Shown here piece by piece: positions 52,664 through 61,307 of a stretch of DNA of 64,000 bases. The position numbers and the translations under genes are program-made. The stretch comes from Nocardia sp. BSTN01 (GTDB taxonomy: Bacteria; Actinomycetota; Actinomycetes; Mycobacteriales; Mycobacteriaceae), in contig NZ_JADKYP010000028.1 in assembly GCF_015354405.1 (NCBI RefSeq), positions 21,499-85,498 on the forward strand, written 5' to 3'. The notes below the pieces were generated by a model. That model did no database searches. It was not told the DNA's origin and saw only the letters and a list, made by a program, of their open reading frames with translations. Each line of letters opens with the position of its first letter. Position 1 is the first letter of the stretch.

Positions 52664-53258
52664 TCAGGGCAAGCTACGCGTCTATGTCCCGGCCACCATC
52701 GCCATGCTCCGGGAATTGGTGGCGCAGCGCGAAATTCGCGCGGTGAACGACACCGCCTTCGCGGTCACTCCCGCGCTGCGCGAGGCCTACGCCTCCGGCG
52801 ACGACGAGGAACTGGCCGAGGTGGCGATGGGCGAGGCGGCGCGCGCCTCGCTGCGACTGCTGGCCGAGGAACGCGAATCCGCGCTGCTGCACGCCGACGA
52901 CGGCGACGCCGAGCCCACCGGCGCCGATCCCGACGCTGCCGCCGAGGACGGCGGATCGTCGTATTCGGCCCCGGTCTACCGCCGTGCCGTGATCGCGGCC
53001 GATGTGACGGGTACGACCCTGCGCCCGGACCTCGACGATGCGGTGGTCCGGCTGTCCGGGCCGATCACCTACCAGCGCATCGCCTCGGTGCACGTCGATC
53101 TGGCCGAGGCCGAACCGCAGGTCGCGAAGGCCGTCGACGTCGTCGATGCGGCCGATCTGGGCGATCCGGACGCGGAATTCGTACTGGGCGACGCGGAGGA
53201 TCACCAGCTGGCTTGGTACGCGGCACAGGAGTTGCCGTTCCTGCTCGACCTCCTCTGA
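52650..53258 (+). CDS. DUF6912 family protein (Rv3231c-like)
   Basis: A 202-residue protein. GTG 52650 overlaps the WS/DGAT stop by 14 bp and has GGAGGAG upstream. The core LRVYVPATIAMLRELVAQRE at the N-terminus and the ending DAEDHQLAWYAAQELPFLLD are typical of the Rv3231c-like family. An acidic, low-complexity insert (DDGDAEPTGADPDAAAEDGG) separates the halves. Function unknown; coupling suggests a role linked to lipid genes. Confidence 0.75.
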   Translation: MPASDQGKLRVYVPATIAMLRELVAQREIRAVNDTAFAVTPALREAYASGDDEELAEVAMGEAARASLRLLAEERESALLHADDGDAEPTGADPDAAAEDGGSSYSAPVYRRAVIAADVTGTTLRPDLDDAVVRLSGPITYQRIASVHVDLAEAEPQVAKAVDVVDAADLGDPDAEFVLGDAEDHQLAWYAAQELPFLLDLL

Positions 53259-53268
53259 TCCGCCCGCT

Positions 53269-53287
53269 AACCTACGATGCCGTAACC
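53269..53287 (+). promoter_or_regulatory. desaturase-regulon motif, copy 1
   Basis: AACCTACGATGCCGTAACC lies 40 bp upstream of the ferredoxin reductase start. The same 19-bp frame, with TACG and CGTA arms inside AACC ends, appears twice before the second desaturase. Confidence 0.6.
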
Positions 53288-53327
53288 TTGGCTCGAAGGG
53301 TGCGCCGCAGGCGCGTGATCACAGGAA

Positions 53328-54512
53328 ATGAGCATTCGCACGATGGTGTCGAAATCGGTACAAGGCCTGCGGGCATGGCTCGAGGCCCCGGTCGCCGACG
53401 CGAAGATGGCCGGGCGGACGCGGCTGGACGCGCTGCGCGGCGCGGCGGCCCGCATCACCACCCCGCTGCTGCCCGATGACTATCTGCATCTGGTGAATCC
53501 GTTGTGGTCGGCGCGGGAACTGCGCGGACGGATCGTCGAGGTCCGCAAGGAGACCGCCGATTCGGTGACCCTGGTGATCAAACCGGGCTGGGGTTTCGAC
53601 TTCACCTTCACCCCCGGCCAGTACATCGGCATCGGTGTCCTGGTCGACGGACGCTGGCACTGGCGGTCGTATTCGCTGACCTGCCCGCCGGACTGGACCG
53701 CCCCGGACAACCGCGCCGAACGAGTGATCTCGATCGCGGTGAAGGCGATGCCGGAGGGCTTCCTGTCCAGCCACCTGGTCAACGGCGTGCCGCAGGGCAC
53801 GGTCGTCCGCCTGGCCGCGCCGCAGGGCGGGTTCGTGCTGCCGGAGCCGCCTCCGGCGAAGGTGTTGTTCATCACCGCGGGCAGCGGCATCACCCCGGTG
53901 ATGGCCATGCTGCGGACCATGGATCGCCGCGCCGCCGACCGCACCGACGGCGACGCGATGGACGACATCGTGCACATCCATTCCGCCCGGACCGCCGAGG
54001 ACGTCATGTTCGGCGCGGAACTGCGGGCGCTGCACGACAAGCATCCCGGGTTCACCGCCCATATCCACCTCACGGGTGAGCAGGGCAAATTCGATCTGGC
54101 CGATCTCGATGCGCGGTTCCCGGGCTGGCGCGAGCGCGAGACCTGGGCCTGCGGTCCGGCCGGGCTGCTCAACGATGTCGAAAAGCATTGGGCCGCCGCG
54201 GGTATCAGCGACAAACTGCATGTCGAGCGGTTCGAGGTGGAACGGTCGGCGGTCGGCGAGGGCGGCACCGTCACCTTCGCCCGCACCGATCGCAGTACCG
54301 AGGTCGACGGCGCCACCAGCCTGCTCGAGGCCGGTGAGGCGGCGGGCGTGCAGATGCCGTTCGGCTGCCGGATGGGTATCTGCCAGACCTGCGTGGTCAC
54401 TCTGACCGACGGGCATGTGCGCGATCTGCGCAACGGCGCCGAACATCAGGCCGGGGAGAAGGTGCAGACCTGCATCTCGGCCGCGGCCGGAAACTGCACC
54501 CTGGACGTGTGA
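53328..54512 (+). CDS. ferredoxin reductase, electron donor to acyl-CoA desaturase (Rv3230c-like)
   Basis: A 394-residue fusion of an FAD/NADPH reductase and a C-terminal [2Fe-2S] ferredoxin. The FAD site is [13 protein letters not shown] and the NADPH site [17 protein letters not shown]. Plant-type cluster ligands are C347, C352, C355 and C382 ([11 protein letters not shown] and VQTCISA). It matches Rv3230c, which passes electrons from NADPH to DesA3. Two DesA3-like desaturases follow on the same strand. An ATG at 53343 is an alternative start. Confidence 0.9.
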   Translation: MSIRTMVSKSVQGLRAWLEAPVADAKMAGRTRLDALRGAAARITTPLLPDDYLHLVNPLWSARELRGRIVEVRKETADSVTLVIKPGWGFDFTFTPGQYIGIGVLVDGRWHWRSYSLTCPPDWTAPDNRAERVISIAVKAMPEGFLSSHLVNGVPQGTVVRLAAPQGGFVLPEPPPAKVLFITAGSGITPVMAMLRTMDRRAADRTDGDAMDDIVHIHSARTAEDVMFGAELRALHDKHPGFTAHIHLTGEQGKFDLADLDARFPGWRERETWACGPAGLLNDVEKHWAAAGISDKLHVERFEVERSAVGEGGTVTFARTDRSTEVDGATSLLEAGEAAGVQMPFGCRMGICQTCVVTLTDGHVRDLRNGAEHQAGEKVQTCISAAAGNCTLDV

Positions 54513-54610
54513 GTCGCGTTCCGGTGGTGTTCACCCGCTCGCCCCGCGGCGGCGCGAGCGATCACCACCGGTAACCGATACCCTGAAGAGGACAAGACCG
54601 AAGACCTCCC

Positions 54611-54723
54611 ACCGAAGCGCAGCGGAGGCGATTTACCGAAGCGCAGCGGAGGCAATCCGATACCGGCCCGCCGACGCGATGCAGAGGCATTCATTTCGAA
54701 ACCGCCGGAGCGAAGCGGAGGCA
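54611..54723 (+). repeat. short GC-rich repeats with internal GGAGG upstream of first desaturase
   Basis: ACCGAAGCGCAGCGGAGGC occurs at 54611-54629 and 54635-54653 (24-bp period). A related GAGCGAAGCGGAGGC ends at 54723, 10 bp before the desaturase GTG. Each copy carries a GGAGG ribosome-site-like core, and only the last one is placed to act as one. The origin could be slippage of the leader. Confidence 0.6.
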
Positions 54724-54733
54724 TTGCAGGACC

Positions 54734-56134
54734 GTGGCCATCACCGACATCAAGGCGTATTCGCATCTGACGGCTGCCGATATCGACACACTGGGGCAGG
54801 AACTCGACACCATCCGCCGCACGGTCGAGCAATCGCTGGGTGAGCGCGACGCCGCCTACATCCGGCGCACCATCCGCGCCCAGCGCACGCTCGAGGCCGC
54901 CGGCCGGGCGGTCCTGTTCGCCGGCCGCAACAAATGGGCGTGGGTCGCCGGCACCGCGATGTTGTCGGTCGCCAAGATCATCGAGAACATGGAGCTCGGG
55001 CACAACATCAGCCACGGGCAATGGGACTGGATGAACGACCCGGAGATCCACTCCACCAGCTGGGAGTGGGATATGACCGCGACCTCCGGGCAATGGAAAC
55101 GGGCGCACAACTTCTCGCACCACACCTACACGAACATCGTCGGCATGGACGACGACGTGGGCTTCGGCATCCTGCGCATGACCCGCGACGAAGAGTGGAA
55201 GCCGATCAATCTCGCGCAGCCGGTGGCGAATCTGATCCTGGCGGCCCTGTTCGAGTGGGGCATCGCCCTGCACGATCTGAAGATCGAGAAACTGCAGAGC
55301 GGAGTTCCGCGCAGCGATCTGCTGTCCGAACCCAACCGGCAGTTCCTGCGCAAGGCCGGCCGCCAGGTCGCCAAGGACTTCGTAGTCTTCCCGCTGCTGA
55401 GCGGCCCCGGTTGGAAGGCCACACTGAAGGCCAACGCGACGGCCAATCTGATCCGCAATCTGTGGGCGTACGCGGTGATCTTCTGCGGGCATTTCCCGGA
55501 TGGCGCCGAAAAATTCACCCAGGAACAGTTCGCGAACGAGACCCGGGCGGAATGGTATCTGCGGCAGATGCTCGGCAGTGCCAACTTCCGGGCCGGCCCG
55601 GCGACGGCGTTCATGAGTGGCAACCTGTGCTACCAGATCGAACATCATCTCTTTCCGGACATTCCGAGTAATCGGTATCCGGAGATCGCCGAGCAGGTAC
55701 GTCAACTCTGCGACAAATACGACCTGCCGTACACCACGGGATCGCTGGGCAGACAATATGCGCTGGCGTTCCGCACGATTCACAAACTGGCGCTACCCGA
55801 CCGATTCCTGCGCCGTACCGCCGACGACGCCCCCGAGACGTCGTCGGAACGCAAATTCTCGCTGCTGACCCGGCCGCTGACGGCCGGTGCGGAAGAGCCG
55901 TTGTTCGGTGTCGACCCGCTCACCGGCCGACGACAGGGATTGCGGTCGGCGCTGGTCGACGCGAAGGCCGCGCTGCGCGAGAAGGCCCGGCAGGAAAAGG
56001 CGGCGCTGCGCGAAGCGAAGCTCGCGCTGCAGGAAAAGGCGCGGGCCGAGAAGCAACTACTTCAGCGCCGCGGACTGCGGGGACGAGCGACCGTTCGCGT
56101 CCGGTTGCGGCAACAACGAAGGCGACTAACCTAA
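54734..56134 (+). CDS. DesA3-like membrane acyl-CoA desaturase with coiled-coil tail
   Basis: A 466-residue di-iron desaturase. The three His boxes are complete: HNISH (90-94), HNFSHH (125-130) and QIEHH (301-305). DesA3-type enzymes insert a Delta9 double bond into stearoyl-CoA. The protein is about 48 residues longer than its downstream paralogue because of a charged tail after residue 400 (DAKAALREKARQEKAALREA, then KLALQEKARAEKQLL) that repeats Ala/Lys/Glu/Arg and should form a coiled coil. GTG 54734 follows the GGAGGC repeats. Confidence 0.9.
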   Translation: MAITDIKAYSHLTAADIDTLGQELDTIRRTVEQSLGERDAAYIRRTIRAQRTLEAAGRAVLFAGRNKWAWVAGTAMLSVAKIIENMELGHNISHGQWDWMNDPEIHSTSWEWDMTATSGQWKRAHNFSHHTYTNIVGMDDDVGFGILRMTRDEEWKPINLAQPVANLILAALFEWGIALHDLKIEKLQSGVPRSDLLSEPNRQFLRKAGRQVAKDFVVFPLLSGPGWKATLKANATANLIRNLWAYAVIFCGHFPDGAEKFTQEQFANETRAEWYLRQMLGSANFRAGPATAFMSGNLCYQIEHHLFPDIPSNRYPEIAEQVRQLCDKYDLPYTTGSLGRQYALAFRTIHKLALPDRFLRRTADDAPETSSERKFSLLTRPLTAGAEEPLFGVDPLTGRRQGLRSALVDAKAALREKARQEKAALREAKLALQEKARAEKQLLQRRGLRGRATVRVRLRQQRRRLT

Positions 56135-56193
56135 GGCATATCGGGCACGATCACAATGCGGCATACGCCACAGTTGTAATCCGTTCCGGAGGC

Positions 56194-56227
56194 AACCTAC
56201 GGGACCGTAACCTACGGTAGTGTAACC
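56194..56227 (+). promoter_or_regulatory. desaturase-regulon motif, copies 2 and 3
   Basis: AACCTACGGGACCGTAACC (56194-56212) and AACCTACGGTAGTGTAACC (56209-56227) share an AACC and sit immediately before the ATG at 56231, so a bound protein would cover the start region. They match copy 1 upstream of the reductase. Confidence 0.65.
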
Positions 56228-56230
56228 ACC

Positions 56231-57487
56231 ATGGCGATCTCGGATGTCAAGGAATACGCCCACCTCACTCCCGAGGATGTGGAAGCGATCGGCGCGGAGC
56301 TGGATGCGATCCGCCGCGAAATCGAGGCCTCCCGAGGCGAACACGACGCCCGCTACATCCGTAACGTGATCCGTTTGCAGCGCGCCCTGGAAATCGGGGG
56401 CCGCGCCACCCTGTTCGCCAGTTTCCTACCGCCGGCCTGGCTGGCCGGCACCGCGATGTTGTCGGCCGCCAAGATCATCGAGAACATGGAGATCGGCCAC
56501 AACGTCATGCACGGCCAGTGGGACTGGATGAACGATCCGGAGATCCACTCCTCCAACTGGGAGTGGGACAACGCCGGCCCGTCCGAACACTGGAAGATCA
56601 CGCACAACTACCTGCACCACAAGTACACCAACGTGCTGGGTATGGATGACGACATCGGCTACGGCCTGCTGCGCGTGACGCGCGATCAGCGGTGGTCACC
56701 GTTCTATCTCGGACAGCCGGTCTACAACCTGCTGCTGCAGATGTTCTTCGAATACGGCGTGGCGATCCAGCATTTGGAGCTGGGCAAGGTCGCGAAGAAG
56801 AAGTGGGCGCCCGATTCGCCGGAACGCCGGCAATTCGAGCAGGACCGCAAGCTCGTGCTGAAGAAGGTCGGCAAGCAGGCGGCCAAGGATTACGTGATCT
56901 TCCCGCTGCTGACCGGACCGGCCTTCCTGTCCACGCTGACGGCCAATATCACCGCGAATATCGTCCGCAATGTGTGGACCAACGCGGTGATCTTCTGCGG
57001 CCACTTCCCCGACGGCGCGGAGAAGTTCACCAAGGGCGATGTGGACAACGAAACGCAGGGCGAGTGGTACCTGCGTCAGATGCTGGGCAGCGCCAACATC
57101 ACCGGCGGCGCGGTCATGCATTTCATGACTGGCAACCTCTCCCATCAGATCGAGCATCACCTGTTCCCGGACCTGCCGAGCAACCGGCTGCGGGCCATCG
57201 CCGTGCGGGTACGGGAATTGTGCGACAAATACGATCTGCCCTACACCAGCGGCTCGCTGCCGGTGCAGTACGCGAAGTCGTGGCGCACCATCATCAAGCT
57301 GTCGGTGCCCAACAAGTATCTGCGGCGCGGCACCGACGACGCCCCCGAAACCAAATCCGAGCGCGCGTTCGGCGGCATCGGCACGGTCGACCCGGTGACC
57401 GGGCGCCGGCGCGGGCTGCGCACCGCGCTGAAGGAGGGTAAGCGGCGGGTGGCGGAACGTCGTCAGCCGGTCGGCTCGGCCGCCTGA
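56231..57487 (+). CDS. DesA3-like membrane acyl-CoA desaturase
   Basis: A 418-residue paralogue of the previous gene. The His boxes are HNVMH (90-94), HNYLHH (125-130) and QIEHH (306-310), and the hydrophobic helices are kept. The identical N-terminal layout (MAISDVKEYAHLT against MAITDIKAYSHLT) shows tandem duplication followed by divergence, so chain length or positional preference may differ. It has its own double operator and ends at a strong terminator. Confidence 0.9.
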   Translation: MAISDVKEYAHLTPEDVEAIGAELDAIRREIEASRGEHDARYIRNVIRLQRALEIGGRATLFASFLPPAWLAGTAMLSAAKIIENMEIGHNVMHGQWDWMNDPEIHSSNWEWDNAGPSEHWKITHNYLHHKYTNVLGMDDDIGYGLLRVTRDQRWSPFYLGQPVYNLLLQMFFEYGVAIQHLELGKVAKKKWAPDSPERRQFEQDRKLVLKKVGKQAAKDYVIFPLLTGPAFLSTLTANITANIVRNVWTNAVIFCGHFPDGAEKFTKGDVDNETQGEWYLRQMLGSANITGGAVMHFMTGNLSHQIEHHLFPDLPSNRLRAIAVRVRELCDKYDLPYTSGSLPVQYAKSWRTIIKLSVPNKYLRRGTDDAPETKSERAFGGIGTVDPVTGRRRGLRTALKEGKRRVAERRQPVGSAA

Positions 57488-57504
57488 GGCGCTCATCGAA
57501 CCCC

Positions 57505-57541
57505 AAGGGGCTCCGCGGAGACGATCTCCGCGGAGCCCCTT
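57505..57541 (+). terminator. intrinsic terminator after second desaturase
   Basis: A perfect 17-bp stem (AAGGGGCTCCGCGGAGA and its complement) with a CGA loop, followed by TTCG, 17 bp after the stop. Confidence 0.85.
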
Positions 57542-57576
57542 TCGTCCGCCGGTGTCCGGCCTGATTGACTGAACCG

Positions 57577-58206
57577 GTGTCACCGCAAGAATCCAGCATC
57601 TACGACGTGATCCGGCGGCGCCGCGATGTGCGTGCCGAATTCACCGGAGATCTCGTCGACGATGCGACCCTGCTTCGAATCCTCGACGCGGCCCACCGCG
57701 CACCCAGCGTCGGCAATTCGCAGCCATGGGATTTCGTCGTCGTGCGGGACCCGGCGACGTTGACGCGGTTCGCCGCACATGTCGCCGGCAAACGCCTCGA
57801 ATTCCGTGATTCGCTGCCCGCGGAACGGGCCCGCACCTTCGAACCGATCAAGATCGAGGGCATCACCGAGAGCGGGACCGGGATCGTCGTCACCCACGAC
57901 GACAGTCGCGGCGGACCGCAGATCCTCGGTCGCGCGACGATCCCCGAAACCGGTTTGTACTCCACTGTTCTCGCGATCCAGAACCTGTGGCTGGCCGCCA
58001 CCTCCGAAGGCGTGGGCGTCGGCTGGGTGAGCTTCTACGACGCCCCTTTCCTCACCGACTTGATCGAGCTGCCCCCCGGCATTCGTCCCGTCGCGTGGCT
58101 GTGTGTCGGCCCCGTGCACGAATTCCAGCAGACACCGGATCTGGAACGGTTCGGCTGGCGCGACCGGCGGCCACTCGGCGACGCGATCCACTGGGAGCGG
58201 TACTAG
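57577..58206 (+). CDS. bluB: 5,6-dimethylbenzimidazole synthase (BluB)
   Basis: A 209-residue nitroreductase-fold enzyme that cleaves FMNH2 with oxygen to make the lower ligand of cobalamin. The family features are the N-terminal SIYDVIRRRRDVRAEFTGD, APSVGNSQPWDFVVV, and GVGWVSFYDAPFLTDLIELP with PVAWLCVGPV. GTG 57577 is given; a TTG at 57565 is also possible and neither has a clear ribosome site. No cobalamin riboswitch was seen upstream. It is convergent with the thiolase gene. Confidence 0.85.
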   Translation: MSPQESSIYDVIRRRRDVRAEFTGDLVDDATLLRILDAAHRAPSVGNSQPWDFVVVRDPATLTRFAAHVAGKRLEFRDSLPAERARTFEPIKIEGITESGTGIVVTHDDSRGGPQILGRATIPETGLYSTVLAIQNLWLAATSEGVGVGWVSFYDAPFLTDLIELPPGIRPVAWLCVGPVHEFQQTPDLERFGWRDRRPLGDAIHWERY

Positions 58207-58215
58207 CGCCCCGCA

Positions 58216-59508
58216 CTACACCCGTTCGAGGACGGCGGACGCGCCGTGCCCTCCCGCGGCGCAGATGCCCAGCAGCGCGGTGTTCTTCCCGGTGAGTGCC
58301 AGCTGGTTGGCCATGGTCGTCACCATGCGGGCACCGGTGGCGCCGAACGGATGGCCCAGTGAGACCGAACCGCCGTGCACGTTGAGAATGTCCGGATCGA
58401 TCTCGCCGACGGCACTGTCGCGGTCCAGCCGCGATTTCGCCCACGCGTCGCTGCCGAGGGCCGACACCACCGACAGGGTCTGAGCGGCGAAGGCCTCGTG
58501 GATATCGACGAAATCCACGTCCGACAACGGGAGCCCGGCCTTGTCGAGCGCCCGCGGCATGGAGATGGCCGGGCCGATCAGCACCTGATCGGACGGGTCG
58601 ACGCTGACGAAACTCCAGGATCGGAAGGCGGCCAGCGGTTCGACACCGAGGGCACGCGCCTTCTCCTCGCTCATCAGCAGCACCGCGGCCGCTCCGTCGG
58701 TGAGCGGGCTGGCGTTGCCCGCCGTCACCGTGCCGTCGCGCCGGAAAACCGGGGCGAGGGTCGCCAGCTTCTCCACACTGGTGTTCGCGCGCACGAGCCC
58801 GTCCCGGGTGACCGTCTTCCCGTCCGCGGTGGCGACCGGGAGGACCTCCCGGTCGAACCGGCCGGACTCGATCGCCGCCGCCGCGCGATGGTGCGAGCGG
58901 GCGGCGAAGACGTCCTGTTCTTCCCGGGTGATGCCGTGGATGCGGGCCATCTTCTCCGCCGACTCCCCCATCACCTCGCCGGTGGTGCGTTCGGCGATCT
59001 TCGGGCGGCGTGGCAGCAGATCCGTGAACGGCGCCAGCTGCGCCACCGCGGACAGGTAATCCTTCGGCTTCGGCTTGCCCAGGGCGAGCGGCGCGGCCGC
59101 GTGCACCATCTTCTGCGGCAGCTTCACCTCGGCGTTACTGGTCGAATCGCTGCCACCGGCGACCATGATGTCGTATTCGCCGCGCTCGATGGCGGCCGCC
59201 GCCGCGGTCACGGCCTGAAGTCCGGAGGCGCAGGCGCGGGTCACGGTATAGCCCTCGCAACCGTGGTCGAGGCCCAGATCCAGCGCGATCTCCCGCGCGA
59301 CGTTGGGCGCCGCACTCGGCAGGATCACCCCGCCCCACACCATCGCCTGCACCTGATCCTTGGGCAACCCGGTCCGCTCGAGCAGACCGCCGACCGCCAG
59401 GACACCCAGATCGATGGTGTCCATTCGGGTGTAGTCGGTGAAGGCGCGCAGGAACGGGGTGCGAGCACCGGCGACGATGACGGCGCGACGAGAACGCTTG
59501 GTGGCCAT
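58216..59508 (-). CDS. acetyl-CoA C-acyltransferase (thiolase, FadA/FadI-like)
   Basis: A 430-residue thiolase. The acyl-accepting Cys is in TRACASGLQAVTAA, the GxHP region is NVHGGSVSLGHPFGATGARM, and the second Cys is in LGICAAGGHGASAVLE. The last differs slightly from the common CGGGG but resembles FadI-type thiolases. It catalyses the last step of fatty-acid beta-oxidation or the reverse condensation. No hydratase gene is adjacent, so it may be a stand-alone unit. Confidence 0.88.
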   Translation of the reverse strand: MATKRSRRAVIVAGARTPFLRAFTDYTRMDTIDLGVLAVGGLLERTGLPKDQVQAMVWGGVILPSAAPNVAREIALDLGLDHGCEGYTVTRACASGLQAVTAAAAAIERGEYDIMVAGGSDSTSNAEVKLPQKMVHAAAPLALGKPKPKDYLSAVAQLAPFTDLLPRRPKIAERTTGEVMGESAEKMARIHGITREEQDVFAARSHHRAAAAIESGRFDREVLPVATADGKTVTRDGLVRANTSVEKLATLAPVFRRDGTVTAGNASPLTDGAAAVLLMSEEKARALGVEPLAAFRSWSFVSVDPSDQVLIGPAISMPRALDKAGLPLSDVDFVDIHEAFAAQTLSVVSALGSDAWAKSRLDRDSAVGEIDPDILNVHGGSVSLGHPFGATGARMVTTMANQLALTGKNTALLGICAAGGHGASAVLERV

Positions 59509-59578
59509 GCCCTTACCGTAGGGCGAGCAAGATCCCGATACAAGGTGTCACGGTAATCACCGGTCCGGTGAACGGCGA

Positions 59579-59606
59579 ACGGCCGGGGCGTTTCGGCCCC
59601 GGCCGT
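59579..59606 (-). terminator. terminator hairpin downstream of hpf
   Basis: A perfect 11-bp stem (ACGGCCGGGGC / GCCCCGGCCGT) with a 6-nt loop, 17 bp after the hpf stop on the minus strand. Confidence 0.7.
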
Positions 59607-59623
59607 CCGGCTTCCGACACTCG

Positions 59624-60358
59624 CTATGCCAGCCTGATCAACCCGTAGTCGAAGGCATGGCGGCGGTACACCACCGACGGACGATCGGTCTCGCGGTCGT
59701 GGAAGAGGAAGAAGTCGTGGCCGACGAGCTCCATCTGATACAGGGCGTCGTCCACCGACATCGGAGTCGCGGAATGGACCTTGGTGCGCACGATATGCCC
59801 CGGTCCGGCGTACTCGCCCGATTCGGTGTCGGTGCGGTCGGCGGCCTCGGATCCGTCGGGGCCGGCGGGCAGGGTGTCTTCCACCAGGGCGGCTGTCGCC
59901 TCGGCGACCGATACCGGCGTCTTCTCTCCGTAGTGCACCCGGCGGCGGTCCTTGCTGCGCCGCAATCGGGCCTCGAGTTTGACCACCGCGGACTCCAGTG
60001 CGCCGTAGAAGCTGTCGGCACAGGCTTCGGCCCGGACCACCGGGCCCTTACCGCGCACGGTGATCTCGACACGCTGACAGTTCTTGCGCTGGCGGCGGTT
60101 TCGTTCATGGAACAGCTCGACATCGAAAAGGTAGATCGACGGGTCGAAACGTTCCAGGCGGGAGAGTCGGTCCGCGACGTGAATGCGGAAATGATCGGGT
60201 ACCTCGACGTTACGTCCCTTGACCACGACGTCCGCGTCGGGCGTCCGGGGCACATCCGAAATAGTCTGTTCGGCTCCGTTCAGTTCACCGGAACCCAGCT
60301 GGGTGCCCGTACCGGTCGAGGGATCTGCTTCTTTCACTGAAGGTCGTGAAGTCGTCAC
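59624..60358 (-). CDS. hpf: long-form ribosome hibernation promoting factor
   Basis: A 244-residue HPF. GTG 60358 with GGGAGG 6 nt upstream is preferred to an earlier frame start at 60394. The N-domain (VVKGRNVEVPDHFRIHVADR, then RVEITVRGKGPVVRAEACAD) binds the 30S decoding region. A variable linker rich in Asp/Glu/Thr leads to the dimerisation domain (SVDDALYQMELVGHDFFLFH, then RRHAFDYGLIRL). It joins two ribosomes into inactive 100S dimers in stationary phase. Relative of Rv3241c. Confidence 0.92.
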   Translation of the reverse strand: MTTSRPSVKEADPSTGTGTQLGSGELNGAEQTISDVPRTPDADVVVKGRNVEVPDHFRIHVADRLSRLERFDPSIYLFDVELFHERNRRQRKNCQRVEITVRGKGPVVRAEACADSFYGALESAVVKLEARLRRSKDRRRVHYGEKTPVSVAEATAALVEDTLPAGPDGSEAADRTDTESGEYAGPGHIVRTKVHSATPMSVDDALYQMELVGHDFFLFHDRETDRPSVVYRRHAFDYGLIRLA

Positions 60359-60618
60359 GCGTACCTCCCGGATCTGGCCGCACAATCGATTCATGTGCGG
60401 CGGGTTAGCAACCGCACCGAGCCGGTCGGAGAGGGTTGCGCGGGATTCGGAAAGGGCTTGCAGACTGCCACCCGTGGCCCGCCACTCATGCCGGAAGCTC
60501 GGTACGAAGTCGTCCGAGTCGCCACCTCCAAACTCTGGGTTCGGGTGTCAGATCGCTCTGTCAGCAACGCTATTACGCCGACGATCGGTCCGCCACTGTT
60601 CACGCAAATTTCTCCGAC

Positions 60619-61263
60619 TCAGGCGGCGCACGTCACCATCACGGCACGCACGTTCACCCCCGCACCAGCCAGTACACGCACCGATTCCGCCGCAGTCGCC
60701 CCCGTGGTGAGGACATCGTCTACCAGCACGATGTCGGCGGCCGCCAGGGTAAGCAGGACCGACGTCGCACCGACCCGGCCGGCGATCCGGCCCGCCAGGT
60801 TGTCCCGGCGTGCCCGCGCGCTCAATCCGACCGAGTCACGCACCTCACCACGCGCCCACAGCACCGGTGCGAGATGGCAATCGGTCAGCCAACCGGTCGC
60901 GACGCGCGCTGTCCGAAGGACCGGGTCACCGCCACGACGCCGTGCCGCGACCCGGCGGCTCGGCGCCGGAACCAGAATCAGCGGGCGGCCGGGAGCACGC
61001 AGCAGACCGATACCGCGAGCCAGGGCCTGGCCCAGTGGTGCGACCAGATCCCGGCGACCCGACTCCTTGGCCGCCACCACCGCCCGCCGCGCGGGACCCG
61101 CATATCCACTCAGCGCCCAGCACGGCACCCCCGGATCGGTGCGCGGCCACACCCGCATCGGGGCCGCGCTCAACGTCGCGGCACATTCCGCGCACCATCC
61201 GGTTCCGGCCGATCCACATCCCCCGCAGTACTGCGGCAGGACCAAATCCAGCAGTGTCCGCAT
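60619..61263 (-). CDS. comFC: ComF-family phosphoribosyltransferase-like protein
   Basis: A 214-residue ComFC relative (Rv3242c-like). The N-terminal zinc-ribbon has two CxxC pairs, CGGCGSAGTGWCAEC, and the C-terminal PRTase motif is VLVDDVLTTGATAAESVRVL. In naturally competent bacteria ComFC helps DNA uptake or recombination. In actinobacteria its role is unproven. ATG 61263 gives the normal N-terminus (MRTLLDLVLPQYC). It follows lpqB on the minus strand after 44 bp. Confidence 0.85.
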   Translation of the reverse strand: MRTLLDLVLPQYCGGCGSAGTGWCAECAATLSAAPMRVWPRTDPGVPCWALSGYAGPARRAVVAAKESGRRDLVAPLGQALARGIGLLRAPGRPLILVPAPSRRVAARRRGGDPVLRTARVATGWLTDCHLAPVLWARGEVRDSVGLSARARRDNLAGRIAGRVGATSVLLTLAAADIVLVDDVLTTGATAAESVRVLAGAGVNVRAVMVTCAA

Positions 61264-61307
61264 CGGCCCAGTCTGGCCGAGGGCACCGACATCCAGCGCG
61301 GTGGCGA

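Noticed and set aside
54611-54723. CRISPR-like array
   Set aside because: Only two to three short copies with 5-50 bp spacing, no uniform spacers and no cas genes.
57100-57576. Possible cobalamin riboswitch upstream of bluB
   Set aside because: The interval contains only the end of the desaturase gene and its terminator; no B12-box-like sequence or multi-stem structure was seen.
58375-59556. Plus-strand frame opposite the thiolase
   Set aside because: The minus strand carries both thiolase Cys motifs; the antisense frame has none.
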